A DNA stretch of 64,000 bases from Pyrenochaeta sp. MPI-SDFR-AT-0127 (lineage: Eukaryota; Ascomycota; Dothideomycetes; Pleosporales; Cucurbitariaceae): the NCBI GenBank assembly GCA_020747015.1, contig JAGTJM010000030.1, forward strand, positions 248,001 through 312,000, read 5' to 3'. Below the pieces are notes generated by a model. That model was not told the origin of the DNA. It searched no databases and saw nothing but the letters and a program-made list of their open reading frames with translations. Of the stretch, positions 41,730 to 54,913 are shown piece by piece (position 1 is the stretch's first letter; each line of letters starts with the position of its first letter). Made by a program: the position numbers and the translations under genes.

Positions 41730-44700
41730 CTAATCCAGCCATCTCCTATCCAAGCCCTCCAAAAACTTACCATCTACATTGACAAAGCTTCGCCATAGAT
41801 CAACCTCCAACCTCCAAGGCCTAGTTTGTATAGCCCACGTGACGCCCTCACTGAGCTGTCTGAGATGTTGTTCGTCCTTGCCCATGACTAAGACTAAATC
41901 TTTGGCGACGAAGACGTGAGCGCCGAGTATATGTTTGTAGGGCTCCAGACGCAGAGATAATTGCTGCTGTACAGACCACTCGCTGAAAGCCATGTCTTTG
42001 GGTATGAATTTAAATTCCCAGCAGCGGCCTCTATCGTCGAGGAAAGCGCAAATCTCCCTTCTGTCGTACCCGAGCATCAGTGGATAAAAATGCGGCGAAG
42101 ACCATAGTCTAAGAATGGAGAATTTCGCGGATGCATGCTGCTCTTGAAATTGGAGTGCCATGTTAACGATGAAATCGCGATCAAATTGCCTTGGATCCCG
42201 TGGTTCCGTCATCTTCCACGTCTCGGGGGTGCCCTTGCGGTAGTCGATGTACAGATCTAGTGGGCGGTTGGCCTCGGCCTTTGCAGTTGCCACTCCACTC
42301 GCTGACCTGCCGTAGGAGCTGCATATAATGCCTGCTCTGAATACTAAAGGATGCGTTAGCAAAGGATCGACATTGAGCAGCTCTATAGCCGCAGCCCAAT
42401 TGGGGTGTGTGGATATATGCGGCCCATGCAGGATTTGCTCAACAACTTCTGCTGCCAAACAAAACGCAAGTATCTAGTCATAGCACGAGCCAGAGGTAAC
42501 CTCATCGCCTAGGTATAATCGGTGTGATGTACTTACAGCGAATGATAATTGGTCGGATGGCTTTTCGCCATTCCAAGGGGAAGATGTCGTCCACTATGTC
42601 ACCAGGGACTCTGTTGTTATCTTTCAACAACTTTTCCCAATCGTTCCAGAACTCCTCTGGTCTCGTTTTGTTGCTCAAGTGTGTTCTCCGGTCCGGTACA
42701 TGCTTGGACCTCTCTACCTGATCGAATAACTTAGAGTCCTTGAAGGCTACACCAACCTCTGACGCAAGAAAAGCCTCAGTTTCGAAGAAGAGGGCAATGG
42801 CGGCGTAGGCCTGGAAAGCATCATCTACAATTCGGCGCTCTTCTCGGAAATGGCTGGCCATCTTCATAAAACTGCAGAGCTTGAAAGGGCCGGTATTGAT
42901 TCCATTTGTCATAACAAAACGATCCATCGACTGTACCATGAGCTTTGATTCTGCGTATCGACTGAGTGCACCTGGTTCTTGATCGGCCATGTGGAAGCAC
43001 TGTTTGAACACTACAGCAATAGGTGTTAAAATGCTTGGCTATACAAGAAATTCAGGTGCGAAACGTACCCTTGCTTTTCTGGCGGTCAATATGACGGTAG
43101 AAATCATTTTCGATGCTTGCATGGCTATCACCGTACACCTTTTGGCTACGCAAAGCAGCCCTAGACACGTGCATAAGGTTCATCGGTATAGTTCTTACCA
43201 ACTCCGGGATATGATGTGCCTTCGCAGGGTTGCTTAAGATAGACACGAAGTAGTCAGGTTCTTTCTTCCAAATCTGTCCGAAGCGGTCTGACAAGATGTC
43301 AATGGCCTTGTCCATGTCTTCGTTCTCTTCCTCAAGAACCCATTCGAGACCATCGTCTTCATCAGAGCCTTCAGTGTCCCACTCCGAATCACCGTCATCG
43401 TCCTCGAGTGCTTCAAGTTCCTCATCGTCAAGCTCTTGGTCGTCTACATAGGAGCCAGTTGGTTCGTCGTCGTCTGTGTCTGGATCCGCAGCGAACCGGC
43501 GAACATCGATCTTTTCAGTCTCAAATATTTCGATCGCATTTGGGTCATATTTGAAAAGACCGTCTACTGTGGTGCCATCTACTTCGTCAGGGAACAAAAT
43601 CGCATCTTCTATACCATCTGCTTCTGTGTAAGTATAACTAGCTTTAAAGTCCTCTTCCATTTCATTTCCATGAGTAGGTGACCACGAGAAGGCTTGAGCA
43701 TTTTTAGTAAGCCAGTCCCACATGCTCTCGGCTTTTTCATCTGGCTTGATGCTGCGAACGCGTTCGGTGTTGGGGTCCCGTGTGATTGTCTCGAGGATAT
43801 GGCGTGATGCTGAAAACATATCTCTCAGCTCGAGGACACGCAAAGCGCGCGCGAGCACCTGATTGCATTAGCGTAATTGAATTTTGCAAACGAGTAGATA
43901 CTCACCTCTTCGAGCTTTCTCTGCAAGATGAAATAGGATCGTCCTGGGTCAGAGTCCCAGATATACACATCGTAGTATTCTTGGAAGCCGAAATGAAACT
44001 TCGCCACGGACTCCATTTGCTCGAAAAATGCTGGTCCAACTTCGCCGATAACATCAAACTCATTCCTGGTAGCTCGGCCCCAACCGCTTTTCTCGCGCAG
44101 GAGCCAGAGCTCTTCTCGGGGTGGCTGAATAAGGATCCGGCCAGTTTTGCGGTCACGAACTAAAGCGCGTAGCTCCTAGATTACCCCGTCAAGAGTCAGC
44201 AGTGTTGCCCCTTTAGGTGCTTGAAGTAGAGCGACGTACCCAGGTCTCCATGGACAAGTATTGGATAAAACGGCGACTGACTGGGTCGTCACGTTTGATG
44301 TGACCACAGATGAAGTTGCGCATCTCCATGATCGAATGTGAACGCCGCGCCATGCCTCGACTCCCAGTTTGGAAATAATGTGTAACTTTTTCGGCTTTGT
44401 CTCCGTGGAAGTAGGGTATGAAACCAAGCTGTAATAGTTGTTGCCGAGGCAAGTCACCAATGAATCTAGTCCACTTAGGCGCTGGGAAATAGTGGTACAA
44501 GCAGAGGATGTTGAGCTCGAAGAACTCGTTCCAGTTACGGCACAGCTCAACCGCATCGAAGAGATCAGAGTCTCTCGCGATGACCGAAAAGTGGAACCAC
44601 CCGCTTCGGTTGAGAGCCTTTTCACTACGATAGTTGTACATGTATCGTCCACACACCTTGACTCTGATTCTCTTTTGGGAGTATTCGTCTTCGTTAGTCA

Positions 44701-46287
44701 CTTTACCAAAGTCTACGATACCGTCTCCTTCTGAGCTATAGACTTCGGGAGGTGCCCTTTTTGATTTCTTTGCCGCCTTCTCACGCTTGGTCTGATACTT
44801 CTCCAATGGTGCATTCGAATGCTTTGGGAAGGACTGGCCAATTTTGGATGAACGCCCTGCTTGTGCATGATCAACAATGTCTTCGGCAGGATTATCCGTT
44901 TCGTCGTCTTCCTCCACACCGTCTCGTTCGCGAATGAAATCGGCGCAGGCGTCGCGAACATCTTGGAGCCCAGGCCGCTCCAGCTTCAGGCACAGGTCCC
45001 GGAGGTGCTCTCTGGTAACGTCATCTTTACTCAGGAAATCCTCAATACTATCGGCTTCAAGAGCAGCAGCCAAGAGGGTTGTTTGAGACAGAAGGATACG
45101 ACAGAAGAGAAAGTTCTTGATTTCAGCGACTTCGCCAAGCAGCTGCTCGATCTCATCGTCAGGCAGTACAGGCGTTGAGGCATGAAGGCCGGATGGACCA
45201 CTCCCATCCACATACCAACCCCTGGGACGCTCAAATTCGACCGGCCTACGAAGTCTGTCTCTCATCTCCGCCTTGGTCTCCATTTCGATTATATTCGCAC
45301 CCCGACCATCGATGGTCTGTGACATTGGATCAGACATTTTCTTTACTTCGGCATTAGCTTTTCTTGCCCTCTTCTTTGCACTTTTCGAAAGAACTTTCCC
45401 AGGCGGATTGATACTAGATGTACCGTCAGACTGAACAGTTTTGGCGGCAGCTGCATCTACATCAACGTTCTCATGCTCCTCAAGCATAAGAAAGAACTTG
45501 ATGAGATCGACATAGTTGTCTCTTTCGTAGCCGTAGACATCTTGAATTGGATCCCACTCGTCCTGCTCAATGTCGGACATCTCAGAGAGTCGTTGGTTGT
45601 ACACTTCTTCAAGATATTGTTCTTGTAGTTTCTTGTTCTCCTTGGATCTGATCTCTCGTTGGTGGCGATCGATTTCTTTCTGATGTCGCCGAAAAAGTAG
45701 GGATTCGAGTTTGATTTTTTTGCTTTCGTTTTCTCCTTCTTTTTCTTCCTTCTCTTGACATTGCTTGACCCAATCAAACCACTGCTTTTGCTCATACATG
45801 ACCGCAGCAGCCTGTTTTCCGAGTCTTTCGAGTGCTTTGGCCATGATATATCTTTGATTTTGCAGTTGGTCAAGATATTTCTCGTGGCCATAATCATTAT
45901 CAATAGCGAAGAAATGACTATGATGCAATCTGCGAGCTCGTATCACGCGATCTAAGAGATTATATCTACGAAACAAATAATCGTGCACTTCCCGGAGGGC
46001 AGCTTCTTTCTTCAGATCAGTAAAGTCTTGGACAGCTATAGATCCTTTACTGCTTTCAAGGTAGGGTGGCAATGCCAGGAGGTCGAGTTCAGCATTTCGT
46101 TTCTTATAACCCCGATACAGTGCTGCGAAATATTAGCCTTAGCTTGACGCCCATCTCTAGAATGCTCACCTTGACATTGTCGTGAATGAAAAGCACAAAG
46201 CCTGCCATCAAGCGAAGTAGCCTCTCTATCACAGGCAGTTTGACCACTGAGATCTGACAACAGTCGCGCACGGCATACTGTAGTCAT
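41730..46287 (-). CDS. large fungal orphan protein with N-terminal Cys/His cluster
   Basis: A 1418-residue protein from six exons: 46287-46170, 46122-44240, 44175-43906, 43858-43069, 43010-42537 and 42451-41730. Introns are 47-85 nt and all phases close; the last acceptor must be the first of two overlapping CAGs, because the second would create a stop. The first 40 residues contain Cys5, Cys19, Cys31, His34 and Cys38 (GRLCAFHSRQC), a possible zinc knuckle. A long charged helical region follows (KKEAALREVHDYLFRRYN onward, about 60-230, with EKEEKEGENESKKIK). A central globular part includes VRDRKTGRILIQPPREELWLL, followed by an acidic stretch (DDQELDDEELEALEDDDGD) and a conserved-looking C-terminus. 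The pattern resembles a protein I have seen across filamentous ascomycetes without known function. Some databases name similar proteins as transporters, but I see no membrane segments here. Confidence 0.75.
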
Positions 46288-46977
46288 AATGTGCGTAAAT
46301 TGGGAGCGGGGTGGGAGGGATCAATTGTTGAATATCTCAAACAAGGTGCAGAACGCTCAGAAGATAATCTATGAATATTGCAATGCCGTTAAACGAAAAT
46401 CATTTGGAAGACATGTAACGAAAGGTTGGAATGGTGCGTCAGGGCGACTTTCATGGCTGTGTTTCAGCAAAGGCGGGACCTCAAGTGCTCCGCATATCGA
46501 GATTGGTGCGCTAAGAAAGGATGACGTTAGCGTCGTTGGGCAAACACGAAAGCTGGTGATTTTGTAGTACACAATTGCAGTTATAATGCAAAGTTTACGC
46601 TGATGATTGAGAACAATGGTGCGGCCTTTGAATGCTCGGACGTCTACGAATCGACTATATATGACTATATACGCTTCTGGCACACATCATGCACGACCCC
46701 TGTAGCAGAGGATGCAGTCCCATGACGCCCTCATATTGATGCTGGGCTTTGACCAGGTGAACGGCTCCCTGATTGTGAGATCAGAGGGATGTAATGTGAC
46801 TTTTCAGAGTCATTCACATTTCCGACAGCCTCAGGCGACTGTTTTTCTACATCAGTCGCCATAAGTTGACACAGTCTGTGACCCTGGAGTGGTTGGCATA
46901 ATCCTGCGCATGCAGGAACCCGCGCAAACTGCACATAAGGCCTCGAGGAAATGGAGATGGGGCAATCAACATGCGCC
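46288..46977. other. intergenic stretch
   Basis: 690 bp between the start of the large orphan gene and the stop of CWC24. Short ORFs only; no gene recognised. It should hold the orphan's promoter. Confidence 0.4.
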
Positions 46978-47904
46978 TCAACCATCGCCCTCTTCTTCCT
47001 TTTCCGCAGCTTCTGCCTCTGCCTTCTTCTTATCCTCCCACTTTTGCTTCTTGTCCAATAGCTTCTGTAAGTTTTTCGCACCGTTGAAGACACCGTAAGT
47101 CTTCGCATTACAGGCCGCACATGTAGGATCCTTTCGATACCTTTTCAACGCGCAAGCCTCACAGAAATAGTGGCCGCATTTGGTGATGATCGGACTCTTG
47201 TAAGGCTTCTTGCAGATTAGGCACGCAAAGGGTATTTTCTCCAACATGGCAAAGTCGATGCCATCTTCGTCTTTCTCCAGCGTGTCTTTGTTTGCCGATG
47301 CGACAATAGTGCCCCCAGGCTTTTTGCCCTTTGTTGACATTTCCCATTCCTTGTCTAGCTTCCAACCTGCGGCGTAGTCCTCTCGAGCGTGGAGGAATTT
47401 GCAATTGTCTCCGAAACCGCAGAATCCGGTCTGCTTGTAGTCCTTACACACGTCTGGAGTGTAGTCTGTGACTGTGATTGTTCGAATGTTGGTTGATGAC
47501 TTCTGTGGCCCAACCTGTCGTGCTGGCGCATCCTGTTTGTTGTCGATAGAGGTTTGTGGTTTCGAGCGCGTGGTGCCGAGTAGGTTTTTAGAGCTGAGGG
47601 CGTCATCTGCGGCCTCATCATACCAGTTCGATTGCTTGGTAGCGTCGTTGCTTGCTTCGATTACTGCTGAGCGGTCGGCTTCGTATTTTGTGGTGCCCTC
47701 AAAAGCAGTGTTCAGCTTCTGGTCTGCTGTTGATGCCTTCAAAGCATTGCCGGTGACCTTCCGCCGCTTCACCACACGTCCACCTTCGCCCTCAGCTTCT
47801 GAACCAGACGAAGCATCTGAATCTGATGGAGGCGGCGGCGGTGCAGCTTTCCGAGGTGCAGCTTTGGCACCTCGTTTCTTGAACTTGACAACGGGGGCTT
47901 CCAT
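46978..47904 (-). CDS. CWC24: pre-mRNA splicing factor Cwc24
   Basis: A single-exon gene of 308 residues. The N-terminus is basic and disordered (KFKKRGAKAAPRK, VVKRRKV). A CCCH zinc finger is formed by Cys153, Cys162, Cys168 and His172 (CGFGDNCKFLH). A C3HC4 RING finger follows: Cys228/Cys231, Cys243/His245, Cys248/Cys251, Cys262/Cys265. The C-terminus is a charged helix (KKQKWEDKKKAEAEAAEK). This order of CCCH plus RING is the signature of Cwc24 (human RNF113A). Cwc24 joins the activated spliceosome, contacts the 5' splice site and leaves before the first catalytic step. Confidence 0.95.
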   Translation of the reverse strand: MEAPVVKFKKRGAKAAPRKAAPPPPPSDSDASSGSEAEGEGGRVVKRRKVTGNALKASTADQKLNTAFEGTTKYEADRSAVIEASNDATKQSNWYDEAADDALSSKNLLGTTRSKPQTSIDNKQDAPARQVGPQKSSTNIRTITVTDYTPDVCKDYKQTGFCGFGDNCKFLHAREDYAAGWKLDKEWEMSTKGKKPGGTIVASANKDTLEKDEDGIDFAMLEKIPFACLICKKPYKSPIITKCGHYFCEACALKRYRKDPTCAACNAKTYGVFNGAKNLQKLLDKKQKWEDKKKAEAEAAEKEEEGDG

Positions 47905-49190
47905 GGTGTATGGAATGTGGTAGAGTGGCTACGTGGTGTGCGTCCAAGTCATGGCGTCGAAGGGTGGAAAGTTCGCGAGTGATGGTGTGGCTGAGAAATC
48001 AACTTTGGAGACTTGCACGTGACCGAAACCTGGGGAAGTGGCGCAGACTGTCGCTTTCCTTCATCGGTCGCGGTCGATCGTTTTTCTCGCTTGGACGCGT
48101 CAAACGTACACTGGTGCAGTAGTGTCATCATAGCAGTTAAGTCAGAACAGAGTTCAATGCTGCGCTTGAAACGAGTGGGCCTAGAACCGGCATGCTCACT
48201 GATGCCATCCAAGTGTACACCTGGCTAGCTTGTTTCTCCTGCAACACCCACATGCTCCCGACGTCGAGGCCAAAGGCAAGACTCATGTTCCACCCAGTCA
48301 ATTGGCGACAAGAATCTGAAGAGTCACCTCTGCTGGAACATCCAGGAGCCTGGCTGGGGTAACATGTCTTGCCCCTTTTCGCGCGCATCCAAGACTATCA
48401 TCCTTGCCACTGCGTGTTATTACCCATCACGCGTGTCTTGTGGGGGTGTTCTGCACGTCGTGGTCCTGCAGGCGTCAGTCCAATCGCGTACCAAACAGCG
48501 CTCCGCCGTCTTGCAGAGAGAAAGAGGGGCAGGCTGCATCATGGCGCCGCCGACTGTCGTCAACGATGAGACCCACTGGATGGGCGGCTGCGAGCCAATT
48601 GAGCGCCCTTTGGCATCTTTTGTTGATGTTTGGATCCCGCTTTGCCTTGGAAAGCGGAAGCGTGAGCACGGACAATTCATTTCGTTCTTCTGCACAACAT
48701 CACCCGCTCCGCTGCCACTTTCTCCTCTGTCGCCAGTCTCGCCCGTTCGGCGTTCCTTTGTTTCTTCCTTTCTTTCTCTGCCCTCTGTAGGCGCTGCTCG
48801 GCAATGCACGCTCGGCAACCTGCCCTGGTGTAGTAGAAACGCGTTCAAGTGCCAGCAGCCGCCGCCATCTCACCACCTTGCTCCCGCGCGTTGCTCTCAG
48901 CCAAGCCCTTTCCATCTTCCCCTTCGATTCTGTGCACATTCCGGCCTCACCCTGACCGAGTGAAACGTGCAGTCGCCTTTGTCCCTTAATATCATCCCTC
49001 GGAAATAACATCGGCCAGCCCTAGCTGACGATTGCGTACGGGAATCCCTGCTCAGACTACCACCACCGCCTTTCTACGCATCCAACCGCGTGTCTACCGC
49101 ATATCCACTCTGCACACGTGTACAATTATCGAAGTGAGGGGTTCTTCTTGGGAAATGGAAAACTAGACGACTGGGCTCCTAGCACTACCA
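47905..49190. promoter_or_regulatory. divergent region between CWC24 and apsA, with pyrimidine-rich leader
   Basis: About 1.3 kb. The right part (about 48690-49000) is C/T-rich on the plus strand, as in long fungal 5' leaders, and probably belongs to the transcript of the large gene at 49191. A 199-codon ORF here (48364-48963) is Pro/Ser/Cys-rich without any motif and is not annotated. Confidence 0.4.
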
Positions 49191-52100
49191 ATGGCGACAG
49201 CAAACCCCCCGCCAGGCGCGCTGGCTGTGGAGCACCACAATGGCTCAGATCCCTTCCTCACAAGCTCGCAGGATGCCCAGAGGCAGCGATACTCTGCCTT
49301 TGATAACTCGCAATTCTCTCTCTATCTGAATGGATCTCCGATGCAGGCCAAGCGGGCTCTTCAGGCACATTTGGCCGAGACGACCCGCAGGCTTCAGGAA
49401 ACTTCGCACCTCGGCAATGCGCTTGTCCAGCAACGGAAAGAGCTCGAGGAGAAGATGAAGGAAGTGGAGCAGCAACAGCATGCAAATGACATTGGACCAG
49501 AGTTGCGCCAAAGGTTGGCTGAGCTCGAGAAGGAGTTCAACGAGGTGGGAAGAGAAACGGCTCGCGCTTTCCTTCCCAAGTCTCGAGTTTCGAGTGGCGA
49601 GACCGGTACCACAGCTGGCGCTCTCATCTACTCCAGCGAGGCCCAGCACTCGCCCACAAAAGTCAGCGTTCCTTCCCGGAAACAGCGCAACCAGCAGCCG
49701 AGCCAGATCAACGATATTGCCCTGGCTACTGAGATTTCTACATCGCTACTATCTCAGTTGAAGGACTTGCAGGCGGTGTTGCGGGAGAAGGATGAGGCAC
49801 TAAAGGCCGCAGATCTAGACAGGTCGCAGCTGGAGATTGAGGTCGAGGGCTTATCACAACGATTGCGGACTTTGGATGAGAGCGAGTCCCGCCTTAAGGA
49901 TGTCAATTGGAATCTGGAAACCCAGGTCCGAGACTCGGAAGCGCTATCAAAGTCGGCAGCAGACAAGGAGCATCGCCTTAACCAAGTGTTAAATTTGGCT
50001 CGATCCGAAAAGTCGGCCCTCGAGCGAGAGTTCGAGGAGCTGAAACAACAGTACGCCAAGCTTAATGACGACCACATCAACAAGACGAAACAGCACGAGA
50101 CCGAGCTCTCTGGGTTGCGCCGCAATGTCGCTATGGGAGAAACGGAGAAGAGTGCTATACTGCGTAAAGTGGAAGAGCTTACTACCCAAAATCAAGAGCT
50201 GGCGAAGGCTGTAGCTTATCGCTTGAGAACCGAGGATCATGATCTAGCGGCCGATACCTCCCCAGACGACGGGGCTGAAGATGGCGACGCTCGCACGCCT
50301 GAGCACTCTCCTCCGCCATCCCCAAGCAAAGCCACTCCGCGCCACGGTATGCTCGAATCCGAGACTCTGAAGCACTCGCTTCAGCACGCCCATCGCATGA
50401 TCCAGCAACTCAAGAACAACATCCATCGCGAGAAGACGGAGAAGATTGAACTGAAGCGTATGCTCCAGGATGCTCGTGATGAGATCGATACTACTCGCTC
50501 TGTCAACGGACCAGGCAGCGCAAGCAAAAGGAGAAAGAGTGAAAAGGATATCTTCAAGAAGCCTGCTCGTCCTGATCGTCTGGGAGCTCTTCGTTCCGGA
50601 ACGCAAGAGATCATGGAAGATGACGAGGATTGGGAAGAGCAAGAAGGCGTGCTTAACACCCCAAGTCGTCAACCTCGGCCCACCCATGTCGTCCCCGGAG
50701 CATTCTCGAGTGGATTCAGTTCGGCTGCCGAGACCAGTGCCAACGAGGGCTTCGAGACTGCCAATGAAACCTCAGATGCTGCTTTCGAAACTGCCAACGA
50801 ACGCGACGGTATGACAACAGAGTCGGATGCATTCCAGACTGGAGCCGAGACGCTTGATGGAGATAGCAGCGACCAGCTTACTGAAACCGAAGCTGGGCCT
50901 AGTAAACCTACCGTACGGCACAGCCGATCTGTGATCAGCAAGGGCAGTCATCGTGACCTGTACGAAAGCACCGCGTCTGCCTCGGGTGACGAATATGATG
51001 ACATGGAGCTCAGAACCCCCATTCAAAACCAGCATCCTCGATACAGACTGAAAGCTAGGCAAGGTAGCTCTAGGAGGTCAACTCCAAGAGGTGCTCTAGA
51101 CCTTTTTGCCAATACCCCTCCTCTCTCGAAGGACTCTCCTGCCAGTTTTGTGAGCAGCAGCAATGAGAATACTCCAGCCCAAGGGAAGAGTCTATTTGCT
51201 GAACTGAATGACCTGAGTGGGGATGACGACGATGATGGCAGCTTCGCTGATGATACACCGAGCCGATCTAGTGTGCTGCTGTCTCCAGATGCATCGCTAG
51301 AGGGTATGCGGAAATCTGTCCTAAGTACATCGCCTCTTCCAGTAAGCGTACCTAAACCCACAATGGTGGATTCAAGTACGATGACAGAGCGTGAGGTTCG
51401 CAAACCAGCGGGCATGTCATCAGTCTGGAGCCAACACACCCAGCCACAAGCTGCTCGTCCGTCTGCGTTGCACTTGTCATCACTCCACACTCAAAATACA
51501 AGCCCACAAGTTCCGTTGCCGCAGGACCTTCGAATCTCTTCGCTCTCCTCACAAGACACTATGCCAAAGCTTGCTACGCCTCCATCGCTTCACTTCTCGA
51601 GTGTGTCTGGCCATGCCACCACTCCACAATCCCCACCTGCACAGGCACTGGCCATATCGTCCCTTGTAGCGCAGGACACAACACCGAATATTCCCATTAC
51701 CCCCCTCTCCGAATTTTCGTCAGTGTCCGTGCAACATACAGCACCTCGAGTTGCACCTTCTGTTCCACTGAACATATCTTCCGTCACTGCTCATACCACC
51801 GAGCCTCAAGCTGTACCTGCTGTTCCACTGAACATATCTTCAGTTACTGCTCATACAACTGAGCCTCGAACTACGCCTCCTCCGTCTCTAGGTTTGTCGT
51901 CACATTCATCACACAGTACAGAACCTATCGCACCAATTCTCGAGAAGACTATATCCCCCTCTCTAGATGTTTCGGCTATTGCGCATCAAACTACTGAGCC
52001 GAAGGAGGGACGCGTATTAAGGTCACTCGCTCCTGCTGCGTTGCTTGCATCTGCCATATCTACGCAAACAACCGAGCCTGATGTGCAGTCAACGACTACA

Positions 52101-54913
52101 ACAGCAGTCCACGGATCCAAGAATATAATGCCAGGCGAGAGCAGTCCAGTTAGTTCTGGTGTTGAATCTCAGCGTGCGGTGGAGCAGACTTCACTGCAAA
52201 TGTCTAGTGTATCTGCAAACGCGACTGAACCTAGGAGTGTACCCCTTTCGACTCGTTCAACATTCTCCACAATGTCGTCGCAAGTTACCCATCCTAAGGA
52301 CGTTCCTCGTTCAACGCCTGCCGCTTTGTCCGTGATGTCGTCACAAGCCACCGAACCCAAAGACGTTCCTCGTCCAACTCAATCGACCTTCTCTGCGATG
52401 TCGTCGCAAGTGACAGAGCCGCTTGCGCTAAAGCCGATTGTACCTCAGCTTTCCGTGCTTTCCTCGCATGCGACGGAACCACTAGCGCCACGATTACCTC
52501 GCCTGCAAATATCGACGTTCTCATCGGGGTCTACGGAGCCGATCGAAGTACCCAAGTCGGCGCCATGGAAATTGTCTGCCTTATCATTCCAGGCATCTCA
52601 ACCAGTTGAACCGTCTCGACCACCTCCACCGTCCTTTTCTACGATGTCATCGCAGACTACTGCGCCGGTTGAACTTCCGAGAAACGCGCCTTCGGAACTA
52701 TCAGTACTCTTTTCTCAGGTTACCGAGCCTATACAGCCACGTCAGCAAGCATTACCTGAGGTATCTGCTATAAAGGCACAGCATACCGAGCCTGTTGCAG
52801 TACCTGTTGTTTCACCGCCTCAACATCAATATTCCAATGTGAAGACTCTTCAAGAAACTCAGCCCGAGTCTCCAACACTCCCATCATTCCTGCCGACTCC
52901 CTCAACCCGGCTATCAACGGCAAACCATATCCGTACTCCTGTTATGGCCTTCTCAACCGTCATTATGCAGGACACTGAACCATCAATACCGTCGAGACCT
53001 GTCACTGCACACAGAACGACCCCTATTCCTTTCGCTGCTTCCGTGACATCTGCCCAAGTCGAGGGTAGGGAAAATAAACAATCGTTTACCCCAGGCTTCT
53101 TTGATTCTGTACTACCTCGGAGTAACGATAAACAAGCCGAGTCAGGCTCGATCCCCGCAGGCAAAGGAGACAGCCGCATGCCTCTTGTACCCATCAGTGC
53201 CAACACAGTGTCGCAGACCCCGAGAACTCCGACAGCAGATGGAGGCACCCAGACCATGGTTTCCGCCGAGCAAATCGACAAGTTACTGCTCGTTCGAAGT
53301 CAACAACGCTACTCCGGGGCGATCGCCAATGCGGGGGTGGAAAAGTCATTGTCACCACCACCATCGCCGGGTAGGAGGAGTTCTAATGAGCCAAGTAGAA
53401 CTCCAAAGCGCCCCGGTAGTTCTAGCAGCGTACGTTCACGTGCGGCATCTCCACCACCACTTCCTTCTGATCACAAGGAAGTCATCGCTGCAGCCGCCCT
53501 CAAGACTTTGCCACCTCTTTCTCCAGGAGCAATGGGTCCGCCTACGATCCCTGCATCAGCCTACAAGAAACGACCACAAACTCCTTCGATTAGGACAAGC
53601 AATGCTACGCCGACTCCGAGAACTGGCGGAACTACACCACGTATAAGACGTCATTCACAACGAGGTGATGCTCGAAGCGGAGCGTCTTCTCCAATCAGTC
53701 GTCGATCATCGTTGTCCTCATTCACCTCTGAAATAGACCAACGCTTCAACATTCCAGGTGGGCCAACATTCACACCAGCTGGTTTACCGGCGGGTGCAAC
53801 GGATCCCCGTATGATCCAGGCAATCACACAGACGATGATTGGCGAATACCTCTGGAAATACACCCGCAAGACTGGTCGCGAGGGACTGTCTGAAAACCGT
53901 CATCGCCGATTCTTTTGGATCCATCCATACACCAGGACTTTGTATTGGAGTGACAGGGACCCACAGAGTGCCGGGAAGTCGGAATTGAAGGCAAAGAGTG
54001 TAGCGATCGAATCTGTCCAAGAGGTTGAGGATAACAACCCCCTTCCGCCGGGCTTACACCAGAAGAGCTTGCTTGTCATTACGCCTGGTCGCTCTATAAA
54101 GTTTACTGCAACCACTGGTCAGCGCCATGATACTTGGTACAATGCTCTGAATTATCTATGTCAACGCGTGGAGGATGGCGAAAAGCCACCGCAACAGCAA
54201 GAACAGAGACTTACGCCCGCCGACGAGATACAGGACGAGTTCAATGGTGGTTATCGAAGCTCATCAAGACAAACAGGTCGTTCTCGAGCCTCCATGTCCT
54301 CGTATGTTAGCCGGCGAACTTCTTCACCACACCATGCGCAAATTCCGACGCTCAGACCATCAATCACACCACAGCAGTATTCATCTTCAACTGAGCCAGT
54401 TCAGGGCTCCGTCTCTAGCCGGTTTAGTAGCATATTGCGACCCACTTCTGCTATACGAGGTTCATATTCAAGCCGCCACAGTCGAGCTAGCGCGCAAGAG
54501 GCTACCACATACGAAGAGCCGAGTAACACAAATATGGAACTTGGTCGTGATATCCACGATCACGTTGAGCGCGAAATAGACGGCATGCCTAATGTCCGGG
54601 CATGTTGCGATGGTAAGATTCTTCTAGTGCTGACGTCTGAGACCAAATGTAAACTGACCTTTTCATAGGTAAACATGACGTGGCCCATCTCCATCAGCAC
54701 TCAGTGAAGGGTCGGCCCGGCAGGAACGTTAGTTCTCGGCCTTCGTTCATCAGCTCTATAAGCTCGCGCTCCCAATCTCGTGCGGACTCTCGCACCCAGT
54801 CGCGCACCCAGTCACGCACTGAATCACGCGTCGAATCGTACAATGAATCTCGCAATGAGCGAATCCGGCATGAAACCGACATGGAAGCTGCGAACTTTGG
54901 CGCTGGTGCCTAA
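49191..54913 (+). CDS. apsA: cortical nuclear-positioning protein ApsA (Num1/Mcp5 family)
   Basis: An 1888-residue protein from two exons, 49191-54612 and 54669-54913, with a 56-nt intron that bypasses an in-frame stop. Residues about 52-345 are coiled coil (AKRALQAHLAETTRRLQET to LTTQNQELAKAV). Acidic and Ser-rich regions follow. Residues about 742-1264 are a repeat array of roughly 20-residue units (listed separately). A Ser/Pro-rich region leads to a PH domain at about 1548-1660 (MIGEYLWKYTRKTGREGLSE to ALNYLCQRVED). The tail ends in Arg/Ser repeats (SRTQSRTQSRTESRVES). This order (coiled coil, repeats, Mcp5-type PH) is that of Aspergillus ApsA and yeast Num1, which sit at the plasma membrane via the PH domain. 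There they anchor dynein and mitochondria for nuclear migration and positioning. Confidence 0.93.
51414..52982 (+). repeat. about 23 tandem degenerate ~20-residue repeats inside apsA
   Basis: The protein repeat has the core S-S-x-S-S-Q-x-T-E-P followed by a Pro-rich spacer (for example MSSQVTEPLALKP, LSSHATEPLAPRL, VTAHTTEPQAVPA). I count about 23 units between residues 742 and 1264. Two neighbouring units near 51757-51880 are nearly identical at the DNA level, which suggests a recent duplication. Confidence 0.8.

Noticed and set aside
48364..48963. 199-codon ORF upstream of apsA
   Set aside because: Composition follows a pyrimidine-rich leader (Pro, Ser, Leu, Cys). There is no motif, and it most likely lies in the 5' untranslated region of apsA.
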